From positions 1 to 36,278 of the IMG/VR virus record IMGVR_UViG_3300042090_001311: a DNA stretch of 36,278 nt. One strand, 5' to 3'. The notes below the pieces were generated by a model that made no database searches, was not told where the DNA came from, and saw only the letters and a program-made list of their open reading frames with translations. This DNA comes from a virus. The position numbers and the translations under genes are program-made. How positions within the stretch are numbered: the first letter of the stretch is position 1; every line of letters starts with the position of its first letter. Positions 28,583 to 36,278 of this stretch are shown piece after piece.

Positions 28583-30255
28583 TGAGCTATCAGTCGCCGT
28601 ACGCGAACATCGTCCCACCGCCGCCGACGACGGCCCCGATCGGGCCGCCGGGGCCGCCCACGCCCATCCCGCCCGCTGTGGACGCGGCGCTGCCGCCGGG
28701 GATCGCAGGCGGGCCCAACCCAGCGTCGGCCGTGCGGGCGCGCACGCGCGAGAACGCCAAGCGCGACCAGCGGCGGCGCGACGATGCCAAGATCGCGCGC
28801 CAGGTCAAGGGCTCGCCGCAGCCGCCGCCTGCGACGCCGCCGAACTCGACCTCGGATCAGCCGCCGCAGCTCGCTCAGCCCGCCGCGCCGGTCCCGCAGA
28901 TGACGGCGCCGACGATGCAGCAGCCGAGCTACCAGAGCCCATTCAGCGACCCGCACACGCGAGGCCTAGAGTACGCCGCAATCGGGCTCTCGCTCTTGTT
29001 TCCCGGCTCGCCCATCTCGCACTTGGCTGCTGGCGCTGCCCATGGGCTCAAGCAAGGCGCCGATGAGAAGTACGCGCGCGACGAGCAAGCGGCGCAGCAG
29101 AAGTACCAAGTCGCGCGCGAGCAGGCCCAGAGCACGTTCCAGAACCAGGAGGAGGCCTACAAGGCGGCCCAGCTCCAAGCACAAACGAACTTCCAGAACG
29201 CCCAGGTCAAGTACGAGCAGGATCAGCAGCTCCGCAACCAGGGCATCGACCCGCGCACGGGTAAGCCGTTCAACGTGCCGCCAGTCCTCCAGCGCATCGT
29301 ACCGCCGGGCCAAAACCGCCAGCCAACGCTACAGGACTACGAGAACCACGAGCGCGGCCTTGCGAACTTCTACACCTCGGTCGGTGCCAAGGCCCTAGCC
29401 TCCGAGCATGACGAAGCGGCCAAGGCGTACAACGCCCAGGCCGTGGAAGCGCAGCGGGAGGCCGCCGCCTGGGCGAAGGAGATGGCCACCCTGCGGGCCG
29501 AGTTCATGCGCCAGGACCGCTCGATTGCCGCCGCTGACGCGCGTGCTGCACGGTCGGAGGCTGCTACAGCGGGGCGCGAGCAGGCGAACCAAGCCGAGCA
29601 CGAGGATTTCGAGATGCGGATGCACATGCTCGACTTCAACGTGACCAAGCGCCCCGAGTACCTCGACAAGGCGGCCAACGACTCGAAGGCGTGGTCGCAG
29701 TCCTGGCTCAAGGCCATCACGCCTGGGACGCCCAAGCCCGTGATGGGCAGCCTCTACGCCAAGCCCGATGGCACGACGACCCCCGATAAGCGCCAGGCAG
29801 CGCCGGTTCCCCCTGCCCTCACGCCCGAGCAACAGAAGGTCGCCCAGGGCTACTTCAGCATGATCGACAAGGCGAACGACCCAGTCGGCATGGCGCAGTG
29901 GCTCTCGGAGCATACCTCCATCGCCGACAACTCTTCGCGGGGCGGCACAACGCTCCAGACCCTCATGGAGGAGCGCGGCCGTGCTGCGCAGTGGCGCCGG
30001 CTTGCGAACTACCTGCCCATCACCCAGAACACCTACCCGACGCTGCCCAAAGGCGGGACGGCCAGTGGTGGGAGCAAGCAGCCCGACACGGCAGCCTACC
30101 GCCAGGCGGTGGCGGCGGGGACCGCCAAGGCCAAGGCGGCTGGCCTTGACCCGAACGACCCACAGGTCAAGAAAGCGATCGAGGACGACGCGCGTAGCCA
30201 GAGCAGCACGCAGGCGACGCCGACACCACTCGGAACGGCGCCGGCCACTCCGTGA
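28582..30255 (+). CDS. Helical internal virion / ejection-type protein
   Basis: A 557-residue protein from ATG 28582, directly overlapping the previous stop. The N-terminal 130 residues are Pro-rich and disordered. A hydrophobic segment (AAIGLSLLFPGSPISHLAAG, about residues 133-152) is followed by a long Gln/Ala/Lys coiled coil (QQKYQVAREQAQSTFQNQEE...). The C-terminal half is helical. Such a mix of one membrane-like segment and long coiled coil is expected for a protein ejected across the envelope. No enzyme motif was seen. Confidence 0.45.
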   Translation: MSYQSPYANIVPPPPTTAPIGPPGPPTPIPPAVDAALPPGIAGGPNPASAVRARTRENAKRDQRRRDDAKIARQVKGSPQPPPATPPNSTSDQPPQLAQPAAPVPQMTAPTMQQPSYQSPFSDPHTRGLEYAAIGLSLLFPGSPISHLAAGAAHGLKQGADEKYARDEQAAQQKYQVAREQAQSTFQNQEEAYKAAQLQAQTNFQNAQVKYEQDQQLRNQGIDPRTGKPFNVPPVLQRIVPPGQNRQPTLQDYENHERGLANFYTSVGAKALASEHDEAAKAYNAQAVEAQREAAAWAKEMATLRAEFMRQDRSIAAADARAARSEAATAGREQANQAEHEDFEMRMHMLDFNVTKRPEYLDKAANDSKAWSQSWLKAITPGTPKPVMGSLYAKPDGTTTPDKRQAAPVPPALTPEQQKVAQGYFSMIDKANDPVGMAQWLSEHTSIADNSSRGGTTLQTLMEERGRAAQWRRLANYLPITQNTYPTLPKGGTASGGSKQPDTAAYRQAVAAGTAKAKAAGLDPNDPQVKKAIEDDARSQSSTQATPTPLGTAPATP

Positions 30256-33200
30256 GCGCCCTTGACGCGCTGATCCGCGCAAAACAGACGGCCAAGCCCG
30301 CAACCGTGACCCCCCCGGCGCCAAAGCCCGCTGGAGGTGCGCTCGATGCGCTCATCTCGCGGCACACTGCGCCGCAGGAGGACCCGCTCGCGGCCCAAAC
30401 TGGCCTGCATGGCTCGGACCTGAGGGCGGCGCACATCCGGCAGTCAGAGCAGAGCGCTCTGGCAGCAGCACCTGGCGGAAAAGGGCCAGATGCGCTCACG
30501 CTCGCAACAGACTACCTTGGCACACCGGAGTACCTGCTCGATGCTTTTGGGCGGGGGGCGGTAGGAGGCGGCCTTAAGAACCAGGTGCGGGCGACAGGGG
30601 AGAATCTTGGAGATGTGCTCTCTCACCTGGACCCCTCCCACATTGACGAGATTCGCAAGCGGTACTCCATCTTTGGGCAGGAGTCGCTACAAGCAGCGGC
30701 ACGCAGCGGCGACCCAATCGCGAAGTGGTTCCTCACCGGCCACGCTACGCAGGCCGCTGGACTGCGCGGAGCAGCCGCAGTTATGCCTCCCAGCGCTGGC
30801 GCCCTAGCTGGAGCCGGTGCAGCGGCGCTTGAACATGCTCCTGGCGCTGCCGAGGCCGCCCTTCAATTCCCGATGGGAGCAATGGCCGGCGGCGCCGCCA
30901 AGGGCCTCTTGAGAGCCGCTGACTGGGCGGCGCCCTACGTTGACGCTGCGCTCAATCGCGTGCCGGGGATCGCGAAGTTCGACCAGGGCGCACGCGAGGT
31001 GCAGTACGGCTTTAACCGCTCCTTCCGGCCCTTCGCCAATGTGCGGATCGAGGCAGCCCGCAAGGCCGCCGCCAAGGGGGCGACGCCCCAAGCGGCCCGC
31101 GCGGCTGGCGCGCAGGCCGAGCACGCGGCGCGCACGATCGCAACCGCCGCGCAGGAGGGAAGCGGCAAGGCGCACCAGCTCCTGGCCCCCGTGTGGCGCG
31201 GGACGACGCCGGCCGAGCGGGTCGAGATTGAGCGCCGCTCGGAGGGTCTGGCCTCCAGGCCCGCCACCGGCAAGCTCGGTGATGCGGAGCTGGACTCCCG
31301 CGCGCAGCAGTACCGCGCGCTCTTGCAGCAGCGCGACCACGATCGGGTAGCAGCGGGTCTGACCGACCAGCAGAAGCTCGTGCAGGGCTTCACTCCCCGG
31401 CCGCTCGCGCACGCAGGCTACTCCCAGACGGCGGCCACCGATTACGACCGGGCCAAGGGCCTGGGGCTTCTGCCCGAGGACTACGACCCGGCCAATAACG
31501 CGATCCGTGCCTTCAGCGACACCTACGCCCAGATCGAGCAGCAGCAGGCCGGTGAGACTCTGCGGGCGCTGGGGCTCTCGACGCCCTTGGAGTACAAGAC
31601 GGCTAGCGGCACCTCGATGGGCTACGGCACCCCTGGTCGGCGTGCGGCGAGCAACTACGCTGGCCGTGAGGGCAACCAGGCGGCGCTCTTGCGCGCTGGC
31701 CAGGAGCTGGGCATCCCCACCCGGCAGACGGCCGCCGGGCAGACGGAGCTGGTGGGAGTGCCGCGCGCCCACGCGACCGGCGAGGACCTCGCGCGAGTGG
31801 CCGAAGCGCGGCGCTCGGGCGCCCAGCTCGGACGCTACGCGCAGCGCGTCCAGGGCGCCGCTACGCAGAGCGGCCAGCGGGCAACTGCTGCCTTGGACGC
31901 TCAGCACGCCAAGCTGGTCGCCGACGCTCAGCGCACGCTGCGCTCGGCCACCGCCACGGCGGCCCAGAAGGTGCGCGCCCAGGCCGACCTCCAGCAGGCG
32001 GCCCTGGCTCGCCAGCGCGCGGTTGCCGAGCAGCGCTTGGGCGCCAAGCTCCCGCAGCACAACCCGGCGTTCGATCCCGAGGCGAGCGGCCCCGGCCCGC
32101 GCTTGACGCCGGAGCAGACCACGCTCGCTAAGGTGCTCGCGCCGGTCTCGCGCCTCGGGGAGCAGGCAGGCAACACGGTCGACGCGATCGAGAAAGCCGG
32201 CCAGAGCGCGGCCGAGGGTCTGGCGGCCCGTGCCGCGCGCCAGGCGGCCCGCACCCCCGCGCAAGCGGCGGCGATCACGGCGCCCGTGCGAGTGGTTGCC
32301 AGCGCCATCCTCAAGGGCGACGCTGCGGCGCAGGCGCGGGTGGCGAAGCTCTCGCTCCAGTACGCCTCGCGCCGCATGGAGCGGGACCTGGCGACCACGC
32401 TGCGCCAGCGGCAGGCGGCCCTGCGGCCCCGCGCGATCGAGGACATCCGCGCGCCGATGATGACGGGCGCCAAGGCAGCGGCCAAGGCCGCTGGTTACGA
32501 GACGACGCGCACGCCGGGGGGCTTCGGCTCGCTGCCGGTGTTCCAGGACTCGGCCCTCACCCGCTCGCTGGCTGACTTCCTCGAAGACGAGGGCGCCCGG
32601 CCCCCGGAGGCCAAGGGCATCGCCTCGTTCTTTGACCGGCTCAATTCAATGGCGCGCGTTGGGATCATCGCCAACCCGACCGTCCACGTCCTGTGGAACT
32701 ACAACAACCAGTTCCTTGCGGCTGGGGGGTCCCCAGCGGACTTGGTCGACATCTACAACTTCACCAAGCCCTTCGACCAGAGGCTCATTGACGAGGCGCG
32801 TGAGGCAGGAGCGATCTTGCCCCACCAGCGCCTCGGCGAAGGGGTGCTCGGTGGCGACTACGCCACCATGATCGGGTCCTCTGAGGGACTCTCGCTCGCC
32901 CAGAAGATCGACCGTGGACTCACGGGCGCCTGGAACGCGAACCAACAGCTCGTCTTCAAGACCTTCGAGGAGCGCTATGCGGCCAAGCTCTACCAGCGCT
33001 TCGTCCAGCATGGCCTCACCCCAGAAGAAGCAGGGGTGGCAGTGCGTAAGGCTCTCGGTGACTATCAGAATGTCGCACGGCACGGTCCAGAGCAGTTCTT
33101 CTCGCGTGCGTTTTTTTTCTACCCTTGGCTCAAGACTATTGTACCGTTCTGGACGCAGACGCTTATCGAAGCTCCACAGTACGTGACGGCACCCATCCGC

Positions 33201-33833
33201 GGGCTCCAAGTCAATAACGAGGGCGACCCCAACGCCGACGCCATCTCACCCTACACGGTCGCCTGGGGCGGCGGCAACTACACCTCGCTGCCGTTTCCGC
33301 AGCGCGTGCTGGAGCAGTTCGCGCCGCTGCTCTCTGGCGACTTCCAGGCGGTCACGCGGGGCCTCGCCAACATCGCCGAGAGCCACGCGACGCCTCTGGC
33401 TGGCGCGGCGATGGACACGTACGGCACCCTCTCTTCATCGGCCCAGGAGCCGCAGCCAGGCGGTCACATCCTTTGGAACAAGGACGCGCCGACTGAGCAG
33501 CGCAACGAGCAGCTCGTGGGGAACGAGGCGGAGCGTGCCCTGCCGCTGCCGATCCAAGCCCGCTCGCTCATCGACTACGCCAAGGGCCTGCCCTCCAACC
33601 CCAACCCCTTCCAGAGCCTGGGGGGCATCGGAGCGACCTCGATTGTTGGGGGCACAAGCTACCGCCGGCCCTCGCCTGAAGCCTCACGCGCCATCTGGCA
33701 GGTCCAGGACGAGATGGAGGATACCCTTGCCCAGATGCGCCGCTCTGGCTCCTCGCAAGAAGAGATGGAGAGCGTCTACCAAACGTACCTCAAAGCCCTA
33801 CACGGCCTCCAGAAGTCACTGACGGGAGAGTGA
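30252..33833 (+). CDS. Large internal virion / ejection-type protein (1193 aa)
   Basis: The largest protein in the window (GTG 30252, overlapping the previous stop). The N-terminus carries the short helix ALDALI twice (residues 3-8 and near 34). The middle (about 250-780) is Ala/Arg/Gln-rich helix, probably coiled coil. The C-terminal 400 residues have MARVGIIANPTVHVLWNYNN, then FFFYPWLKTIVPFWTQTLIE, a membrane-like amphipathic segment, and a helical tail. The last region looks like those found at the ends of very large phage polyvalent proteins (LPD38-like). It likely leaves the capsid with the genome. No lysozyme motif was recognised. Confidence 0.5.
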   Translation: MSALDALIRAKQTAKPATVTPPAPKPAGGALDALISRHTAPQEDPLAAQTGLHGSDLRAAHIRQSEQSALAAAPGGKGPDALTLATDYLGTPEYLLDAFGRGAVGGGLKNQVRATGENLGDVLSHLDPSHIDEIRKRYSIFGQESLQAAARSGDPIAKWFLTGHATQAAGLRGAAAVMPPSAGALAGAGAAALEHAPGAAEAALQFPMGAMAGGAAKGLLRAADWAAPYVDAALNRVPGIAKFDQGAREVQYGFNRSFRPFANVRIEAARKAAAKGATPQAARAAGAQAEHAARTIATAAQEGSGKAHQLLAPVWRGTTPAERVEIERRSEGLASRPATGKLGDAELDSRAQQYRALLQQRDHDRVAAGLTDQQKLVQGFTPRPLAHAGYSQTAATDYDRAKGLGLLPEDYDPANNAIRAFSDTYAQIEQQQAGETLRALGLSTPLEYKTASGTSMGYGTPGRRAASNYAGREGNQAALLRAGQELGIPTRQTAAGQTELVGVPRAHATGEDLARVAEARRSGAQLGRYAQRVQGAATQSGQRATAALDAQHAKLVADAQRTLRSATATAAQKVRAQADLQQAALARQRAVAEQRLGAKLPQHNPAFDPEASGPGPRLTPEQTTLAKVLAPVSRLGEQAGNTVDAIEKAGQSAAEGLAARAARQAARTPAQAAAITAPVRVVASAILKGDAAAQARVAKLSLQYASRRMERDLATTLRQRQAALRPRAIEDIRAPMMTGAKAAAKAAGYETTRTPGGFGSLPVFQDSALTRSLADFLEDEGARPPEAKGIASFFDRLNSMARVGIIANPTVHVLWNYNNQFLAAGGSPADLVDIYNFTKPFDQRLIDEAREAGAILPHQRLGEGVLGGDYATMIGSSEGLSLAQKIDRGLTGAWNANQQLVFKTFEERYAAKLYQRFVQHGLTPEEAGVAVRKALGDYQNVARHGPEQFFSRAFFFYPWLKTIVPFWTQTLIEAPQYVTAPIRGLQVNNEGDPNADAISPYTVAWGGGNYTSLPFPQRVLEQFAPLLSGDFQAVTRGLANIAESHATPLAGAAMDTYGTLSSSAQEPQPGGHILWNKDAPTEQRNEQLVGNEAERALPLPIQARSLIDYAKGLPSNPNPFQSLGGIGATSIVGGTSYRRPSPEASRAIWQVQDEMEDTLAQMRRSGSSQEEMESVYQTYLKALHGLQKSLTGE

Positions 33834-33874
33834 TGTGAAAGCGATCCGTAAGAGCGCCGTAAGCGGGGTGATGT

Positions 33875-34213
33875 ATGGCTGATGGGACTGCTGCCAATCG
33901 GCCAGCCGATACATTCGTCACCTATCGGGATGCGATGACTATGTTCGCAACGAAGGACGAGCTGCTTGCCATGCGGCAGAGCATCGATGCTATCCAGACG
34001 CTTGTCAGCTCGCTGCCGACCCGCAACGAGTGGCAACTTCGCTCTGAGTTTGACGACGCCTTTCGGGCTGAGACTAAGAGAGCACAAGAGGAGAACAAGG
34101 ACGCCTTGGAAGCGCTCCCAGGCAAGTTCCTTCGCACAGTTGGGGTGATGGTTGGTACCATCGTCTCCATCGCTACTCTTGCCAACTTCCTGCTTCAGCA
34201 TTGGAAGCCATGA
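33875..34213 (+). CDS. Holin-like membrane protein (XhlA-like architecture)
   Basis: A 112-residue protein (MADGTAANRPADTFVTYRDA...). Residues 20-80 form a charged, probably coiled-coil cytoplasmic helix (KDELLAMRQSIDAIQTLV). Residues about 87-106 (RTVGVMVGTIVSIATLANFL) are one membrane segment, followed by the short tail LQHWKP. A C-terminal anchor after a coiled coil resembles XhlA-type accessory holins. It lies immediately before the endolysin gene (ATGA overlap), where a holin is expected. Confidence 0.5.
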   Translation: MADGTAANRPADTFVTYRDAMTMFATKDELLAMRQSIDAIQTLVSSLPTRNEWQLRSEFDDAFRAETKRAQEENKDALEALPGKFLRTVGVMVGTIVSIATLANFLLQHWKP

Positions 34214-34716
34214 GCAGGTGGGGTGTCAGCGGGGCTCAGGTCCTGCCCGACCTGCCGTACGCGGTCGATGTCACCTCCGCGTGCTCGGCCGTCCGCAACG
34301 GCTTCCCGGCGTGCTTCGCGTACGCGATCGCCTGGCGCGAGACGATCCGCGAGTACGGGGCGGACGCCGCTGGCCGGCTCCAAGACGGCTGGGAGACGCT
34401 GCCAGCGAACGAGGTCGGTCACGGCCTCTTCCAGCTCACGGCGAGCTACCCGACGAGCTGGGCCGATCCGATCGCGAACACCAAGTGGGCGATCGCGCAC
34501 TTCCTGCTCCCGGATGTGGCCTTCATGCTCGACCAGGGGCCAGCGCTCTCCGGCCTCACGCTCGTCAAGCTCGTCGCCGCCGCGTTCAACGCGGGTCCCG
34601 GCCGCGCGTGGCAGGCGCACCTGGAGGGCGACGTTGACCTTGCGACGACGAACGGCTACGCTGCCGATGTCGCCTCCATCTATAGCCAGCTCATCGCTGG
34701 CGTCCATCCTCGCTAA
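34210..34716 (+). CDS. Endolysin, lytic transglycosylase (SLT/goose-lysozyme-like)
   Basis: A 168-residue protein from ATG 34210. The catalytic glutamate is probably E44 (AIAWRETIREYG). GHGLFQLT (70-77) and AFNAGPG (125-131) are the two other conserved motifs of the soluble lytic transglycosylase fold. It cleaves the glycan strands of peptidoglycan. There is no signal peptide or cell-wall binding domain, so it needs the upstream holin-like protein for export. Confidence 0.8.
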   Translation: MSRWGVSGAQVLPDLPYAVDVTSACSAVRNGFPACFAYAIAWRETIREYGADAAGRLQDGWETLPANEVGHGLFQLTASYPTSWADPIANTKWAIAHFLLPDVAFMLDQGPALSGLTLVKLVAAAFNAGPGRAWQAHLEGDVDLATTNGYAADVASIYSQLIAGVHPR

Positions 34717-34739
34717 CTCGCTTACCGAAAGGACCAACC

Positions 34740-35042
34740 GTGGCAACGCTTGCACAGGACCTCGACATCGGCCTGCTCATCCTGGAGAACCTCGAAGCCT
34801 TCCTCGGGGGCCAGCCGGTCTCCAAGACCGTGCCGCTCGGGAAGGGGTCGCTCGCGCTTCAGGCGGTGCGGATCAGCGGCCCCGACACCCAGTACCCGGC
34901 CATCACGGGCTCCGTGACGACCATCCTCTTCCAGGTGCTCGGCGACTTCCTCGAAGAGACCTCCGGTGCCCCCGTCACCTTCGCCGAGAAGGTCGGCGGG
35001 ACGTGGCTGGGCTGGACGTTGACCTACACCGTCCCGGCCTAA
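34740..35042 (+). CDS. Small unknown protein after endolysin
   Basis: A 100-residue protein from GTG 34740 (AAAGGA upstream). MATLAQDLDIGLLILENLEA is an N-terminal helix; the rest is beta-rich (GSLALQAVRISGPDTQYP, TWLGWTLTYTVPA). No membrane segment. It may be a lysis or virion accessory protein; not recognised. Confidence 0.5.
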   Translation: MATLAQDLDIGLLILENLEAFLGGQPVSKTVPLGKGSLALQAVRISGPDTQYPAITGSVTTILFQVLGDFLEETSGAPVTFAEKVGGTWLGWTLTYTVPA

Positions 35043-35063
35043 GATGAACGAAAGGCCGCCGGG

Positions 35064-35194
35064 GTGCATCCCGACGACCTCACGTTCCTACCCTCCCCCG
35101 CATCGAGCGGTTCCAGGCGCTCTGCGCCAGCGGCTCAACGGGGCTGGACCCGCGCCACTGCGCGTGGTGTCGGTTCCCGACCCCACGATCGTAG
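35064..35194 (+). pseudogene. Small Cys-containing gene broken by a one-base frameshift
   Basis: GTG 35064 (AAAGG 7 nt upstream) starts MHPDDLTFLPSP, but in that frame the sequence soon turns to low-quality Ser/Arg-rich translation. In the -1 frame, immediately after the CCCCC run at about 35096-35100, it continues RIERFQALCASGST then GLDPRHCAWCRFP and stops at TAG 35192. One extra C in the run would give an intact 43-codon gene with CAWC. Either an assembly/sequencing error, a real frameshift mutation, or translational slippage on the C run. Confidence 0.4.
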
Positions 35195-35233
35195 CAAAAG
35201 ACCCCCAGCCTTGACGGGCTGGGGGTCTTTTGC
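35194..35233. terminator. Bidirectional Rho-independent terminator
   Basis: GCAAAAGACCCCCAGCC (35194-35210) pairs perfectly over 17 bp with the sequence ending at 35233, with a 6-nt loop and A4/T4 flanks on both sides of the GC core. It separates the rightward lysis operon from the leftward operon ending at 35245 and works in either direction. Confidence 0.85.
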
Positions 35234-35244
35234 ATCACTCTGCT

Positions 35245-35640
35245 TTAGGCCGTCTTCGGCTTCTTGGGAAGTAGGCCCTGCAAGGTCGTGATCGCGTAGC
35301 GGATGGCGAGCGTGCGCTCGGGCTCCGCGTAGGTGACACCGTCGCGCGCGCGGTCGAACTGCTCCCGCACGATCGCAGCAACGTCCGCCTTCTGTTCGGC
35401 GGTGAGCTGCGGGCGACCGGGCTTGCGGATCAGCTTGAGCTGGAGGGCCTTGGCGATGGCACGCTCGGGCGTGTGCGCGGCACCGGGGGCGCTGTAGACC
35501 TCCTGGAGGTACTCGACGGCGTCGGCGTACGAGGCCGTTCCGAGACTGGCGACGGCGACGCCCAGGTCGATGATGGCCCGCTCGGTCCAGACGGTGGGCT
35601 TGGTGCGCGCCTTGACAGGCTTGGTGGCGGTTGTGGTCAT
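35245..35640 (-). CDS. Unknown helical protein
   Basis: A 131-residue minus-strand protein. ATG 35640 was chosen because AAAGGACATCATCCC precedes it. Starts MTTTATKPVKARTKPTVWTE; helical segments (AIIDLGVAVASLGTASYADA, ADVAAIVREQFDRARDG) and a basic KPGRPQLT loop suggest DNA binding. It ends in LPKKPKTA, 12 bp before the terminator. Family not recognised. Overlaps the VRR-NUC gene by 4 bp. Confidence 0.6.
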   Translation of the reverse strand: MTTTATKPVKARTKPTVWTERAIIDLGVAVASLGTASYADAVEYLQEVYSAPGAAHTPERAIAKALQLKLIRKPGRPQLTAEQKADVAAIVREQFDRARDGVTYAEPERTLAIRYAITTLQGLLPKKPKTA

Positions 35641-35909
35641 GGGATGATGTCCTTTACGTCCTGAAGGGAGTAGGCGACGATGGTCACGGCGCCGGGAGGG
35701 AGACTTTGTAGGAACCGTTCTTGCAGTTCCGTGAGCTGGTTCCCCTCCACCTTCGCTTCGATGGCTAGGAACCTGCCATCCATCATACACCCAATGATAT
35801 CAGAAAGTCCAGCCGGAGCATACGGCCCAGCCCCCTGCCTCCAGCAGATGATGCCCCGAGACCGCAGGTGCTTCACGATCGCAGTCTTGAGCCTGGCCTC
35901 GGGCCCCAT
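35637..35909 (-). CDS. VRR-NUC domain nuclease
   Basis: A 90-residue protein that is essentially one VRR-NUC domain: GLSDIIG (D37), FLAIEAK (E51, K53) and Q63 in LTELQERFLQSL, followed by GAVTIVAYSLQD. This is the PD-(D/E)XK arrangement of the virus-type replication-repair nucleases, which act on branched or damaged DNA (Holliday-junction type activity has been shown for some). Small stand-alone VRR-NUC proteins are common in phages. It is the only recognisable DNA-metabolism enzyme in the window apart from the HNH and terminase genes. Confidence 0.75.
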   Translation of the reverse strand: MGPEARLKTAIVKHLRSRGIICWRQGAGPYAPAGLSDIIGCMMDGRFLAIEAKVEGNQLTELQERFLQSLPPGAVTIVAYSLQDVKDIIP

Positions 35910-36005
35910 CTAGGGAGTGCAGAGCGCCCAGACTGCGAGCGCGATGGCCCACGCGGCCGAGAGAGCGATGAGGCCGAGCATCCCGTAGAACGCTCGGCCC
36001 TTCAT
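35910..36005 (-). CDS. Tiny membrane protein
   Basis: A 31-residue protein (ATG 36005) starting MKGRAFYGMLGLIALSAAWA, followed by a hydrophobic end (IALAVWALCTP): a single membrane segment with a basic N-terminus. It abuts the VRR-NUC start directly. A longer form from an upstream start (36110) is rejected because the extra residues have low-complexity composition and overlap the gene above. Function unknown. Confidence 0.5.
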   Translation of the reverse strand: MKGRAFYGMLGLIALSAAWAIALAVWALCTP

Positions 36006-36006
36006 C

Positions 36007-36252
36007 TCAGGTTCCAAGGTCGCCCCCCCTCTCCAGGAGCTTGCCGACCTCAAAGTGCTGGGTGTATAGCTCCTTCTGGAGCTGGGTTTGGGCCCGTGCG
36101 AGGCCGCCACGCGCGACTGCCTCGGCCGCCCGTGAGACGACTAGGCTGCGGCGCGTGTCGGCGACCAGGCTCACGGCGAGGCACCAGAGGGCGACGGCGG
36201 CAGGCACCCCGAAGGCCAAGCACACCAAGAAGAGGATGAACGCGACTAGCAC
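36007..36252 (-). CDS. Small membrane protein with C-terminal cytoplasmic helix
   Basis: An 81-residue protein from GTG 36252 (GAGG about 12 nt upstream). Residues 1-31 (MLVAFILFLVCLAFGVPAAV...) are a membrane segment; the rest (SRAAEAVARGGLARAQTQLQ) is an amphipathic helix. Start is one base after the stop of the gene that crosses the window ends. Function unknown; a bilayer-anchored accessory or exclusion protein is possible. Confidence 0.55.
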   Translation of the reverse strand: MLVAFILFLVCLAFGVPAAVALWCLAVSLVADTRRSLVVSRAAEAVARGGLARAQTQLQKELYTQHFEVGKLLERGGDLGT

Positions 36253-36261
36253 GTTAGTCGC
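36242..36261. repeat. Inverted repeat over a start codon
   Basis: GCGACTA (36242-36248) and TAGTCGC (36255-36261) form a 7-bp inverted repeat with a 6-nt spacer. It covers the GTG start of the 36252 gene and the stop of the gene crossing the ends, so it could affect translation in the leftward mRNA. Confidence 0.4.
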
Positions 36262-36278
36262 AGTCCTCGTGGGTGCGG

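Noticed and set aside
29395-30324. A 309-residue minus-strand frame
   Set aside because: Antisense to the 28582 gene with the same shadow-frame composition.
30804-32264. A 486-residue minus-strand frame inside the large ejection gene
   Set aside because: Shadow frame in GC-rich DNA with Arg/Leu/Gly-rich composition and no ribosome site.
33835-33882. A 15-codon frame (MKAIRKSAVSGVMYG) before the holin-like gene
   Set aside because: Very short, overlaps the next start, with only a weak ribosome site; not enough to call.
1-36278. Integrase, tRNA genes, CRISPR arrays, IS elements
   Set aside because: Searched by eye for catalytic motifs, T-loop sequence and regularly spaced repeats; none convincing.

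Overview
This window reads as an essentially complete genome of a short-tailed, high-GC tailed phage (class Caudoviricetes, podovirus-like). It carries both terminase subunits, a P22/T7-style portal, a scaffold-like protein, a major capsid protein, a head-tail adaptor, a beta-rich tail hub and tail fibre proteins, three large proteins likely ejected with the DNA, a holin-like protein and a transglycosylase endolysin. There is no tail tape measure, sheath or long tail tube, and no integrase. Base composition is high in GC throughout. Shine-Dalgarno sites, sigma70-like promoters with 17-18 bp spacers and many GTG starts point to a high-GC bacterial host, which I cannot name. No tRNA, CRISPR array or IS element was seen.

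Layout. (1) 87-900 is gene-free and looks like a control/replication region: a perfect DnaA box, three 11-bp direct repeats, several palindromes, and two outward-facing copies of an 18-bp hairpin motif overlapping promoter-like elements. A small minus-strand gene runs off position 1. Joined to position 36278, its frame stays open for eight more codons and stops one base before the next minus-strand gene, so the molecule is probably circular or circularly permuted. (2) 901-2867 holds small accessory genes: two zinc-binding proteins, a KGG-motif protein and a LexA-like winged-helix protein. (3) 2904-5102 has a membrane protein, a probable small terminase, a GroES-like protein and small unknowns. 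(4) 5047-10067 is a tightly overlapping cassette of four glycosyltransferases (three of them tandem paralogues), two methyltransferases, an HNH endonuclease and small proteins. (5) The large terminase (10030-12051) lies on the minus strand, against both neighbouring operons. (6) 12096-18548 is the head module. (7) 18569-25658 holds head completion, tail and small basic proteins. (8) 25661-33833 holds a GNAT-like protein and the large ejection-type proteins. (9) 33875-35042 is lysis. (10) A 17-bp-stem terminator at 35194-35233 separates this rightward operon from a leftward operon (36252 to 35245) containing a VRR-NUC nuclease.

How it works together. The control region can fire transcription both ways: leftward across the ends into the VRR-NUC operon, and rightward into the accessory and glycosyl cassette. 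Further promoter-like elements precede 2904, 15210 and the capsid gene, and the capsid gene is set off by a promoter-terminator-promoter arrangement. Replication enzymes (polymerase, helicase, primase) are absent, so host machinery is presumably used. All functions are read from motifs and gene order; nothing was confirmed by database search.
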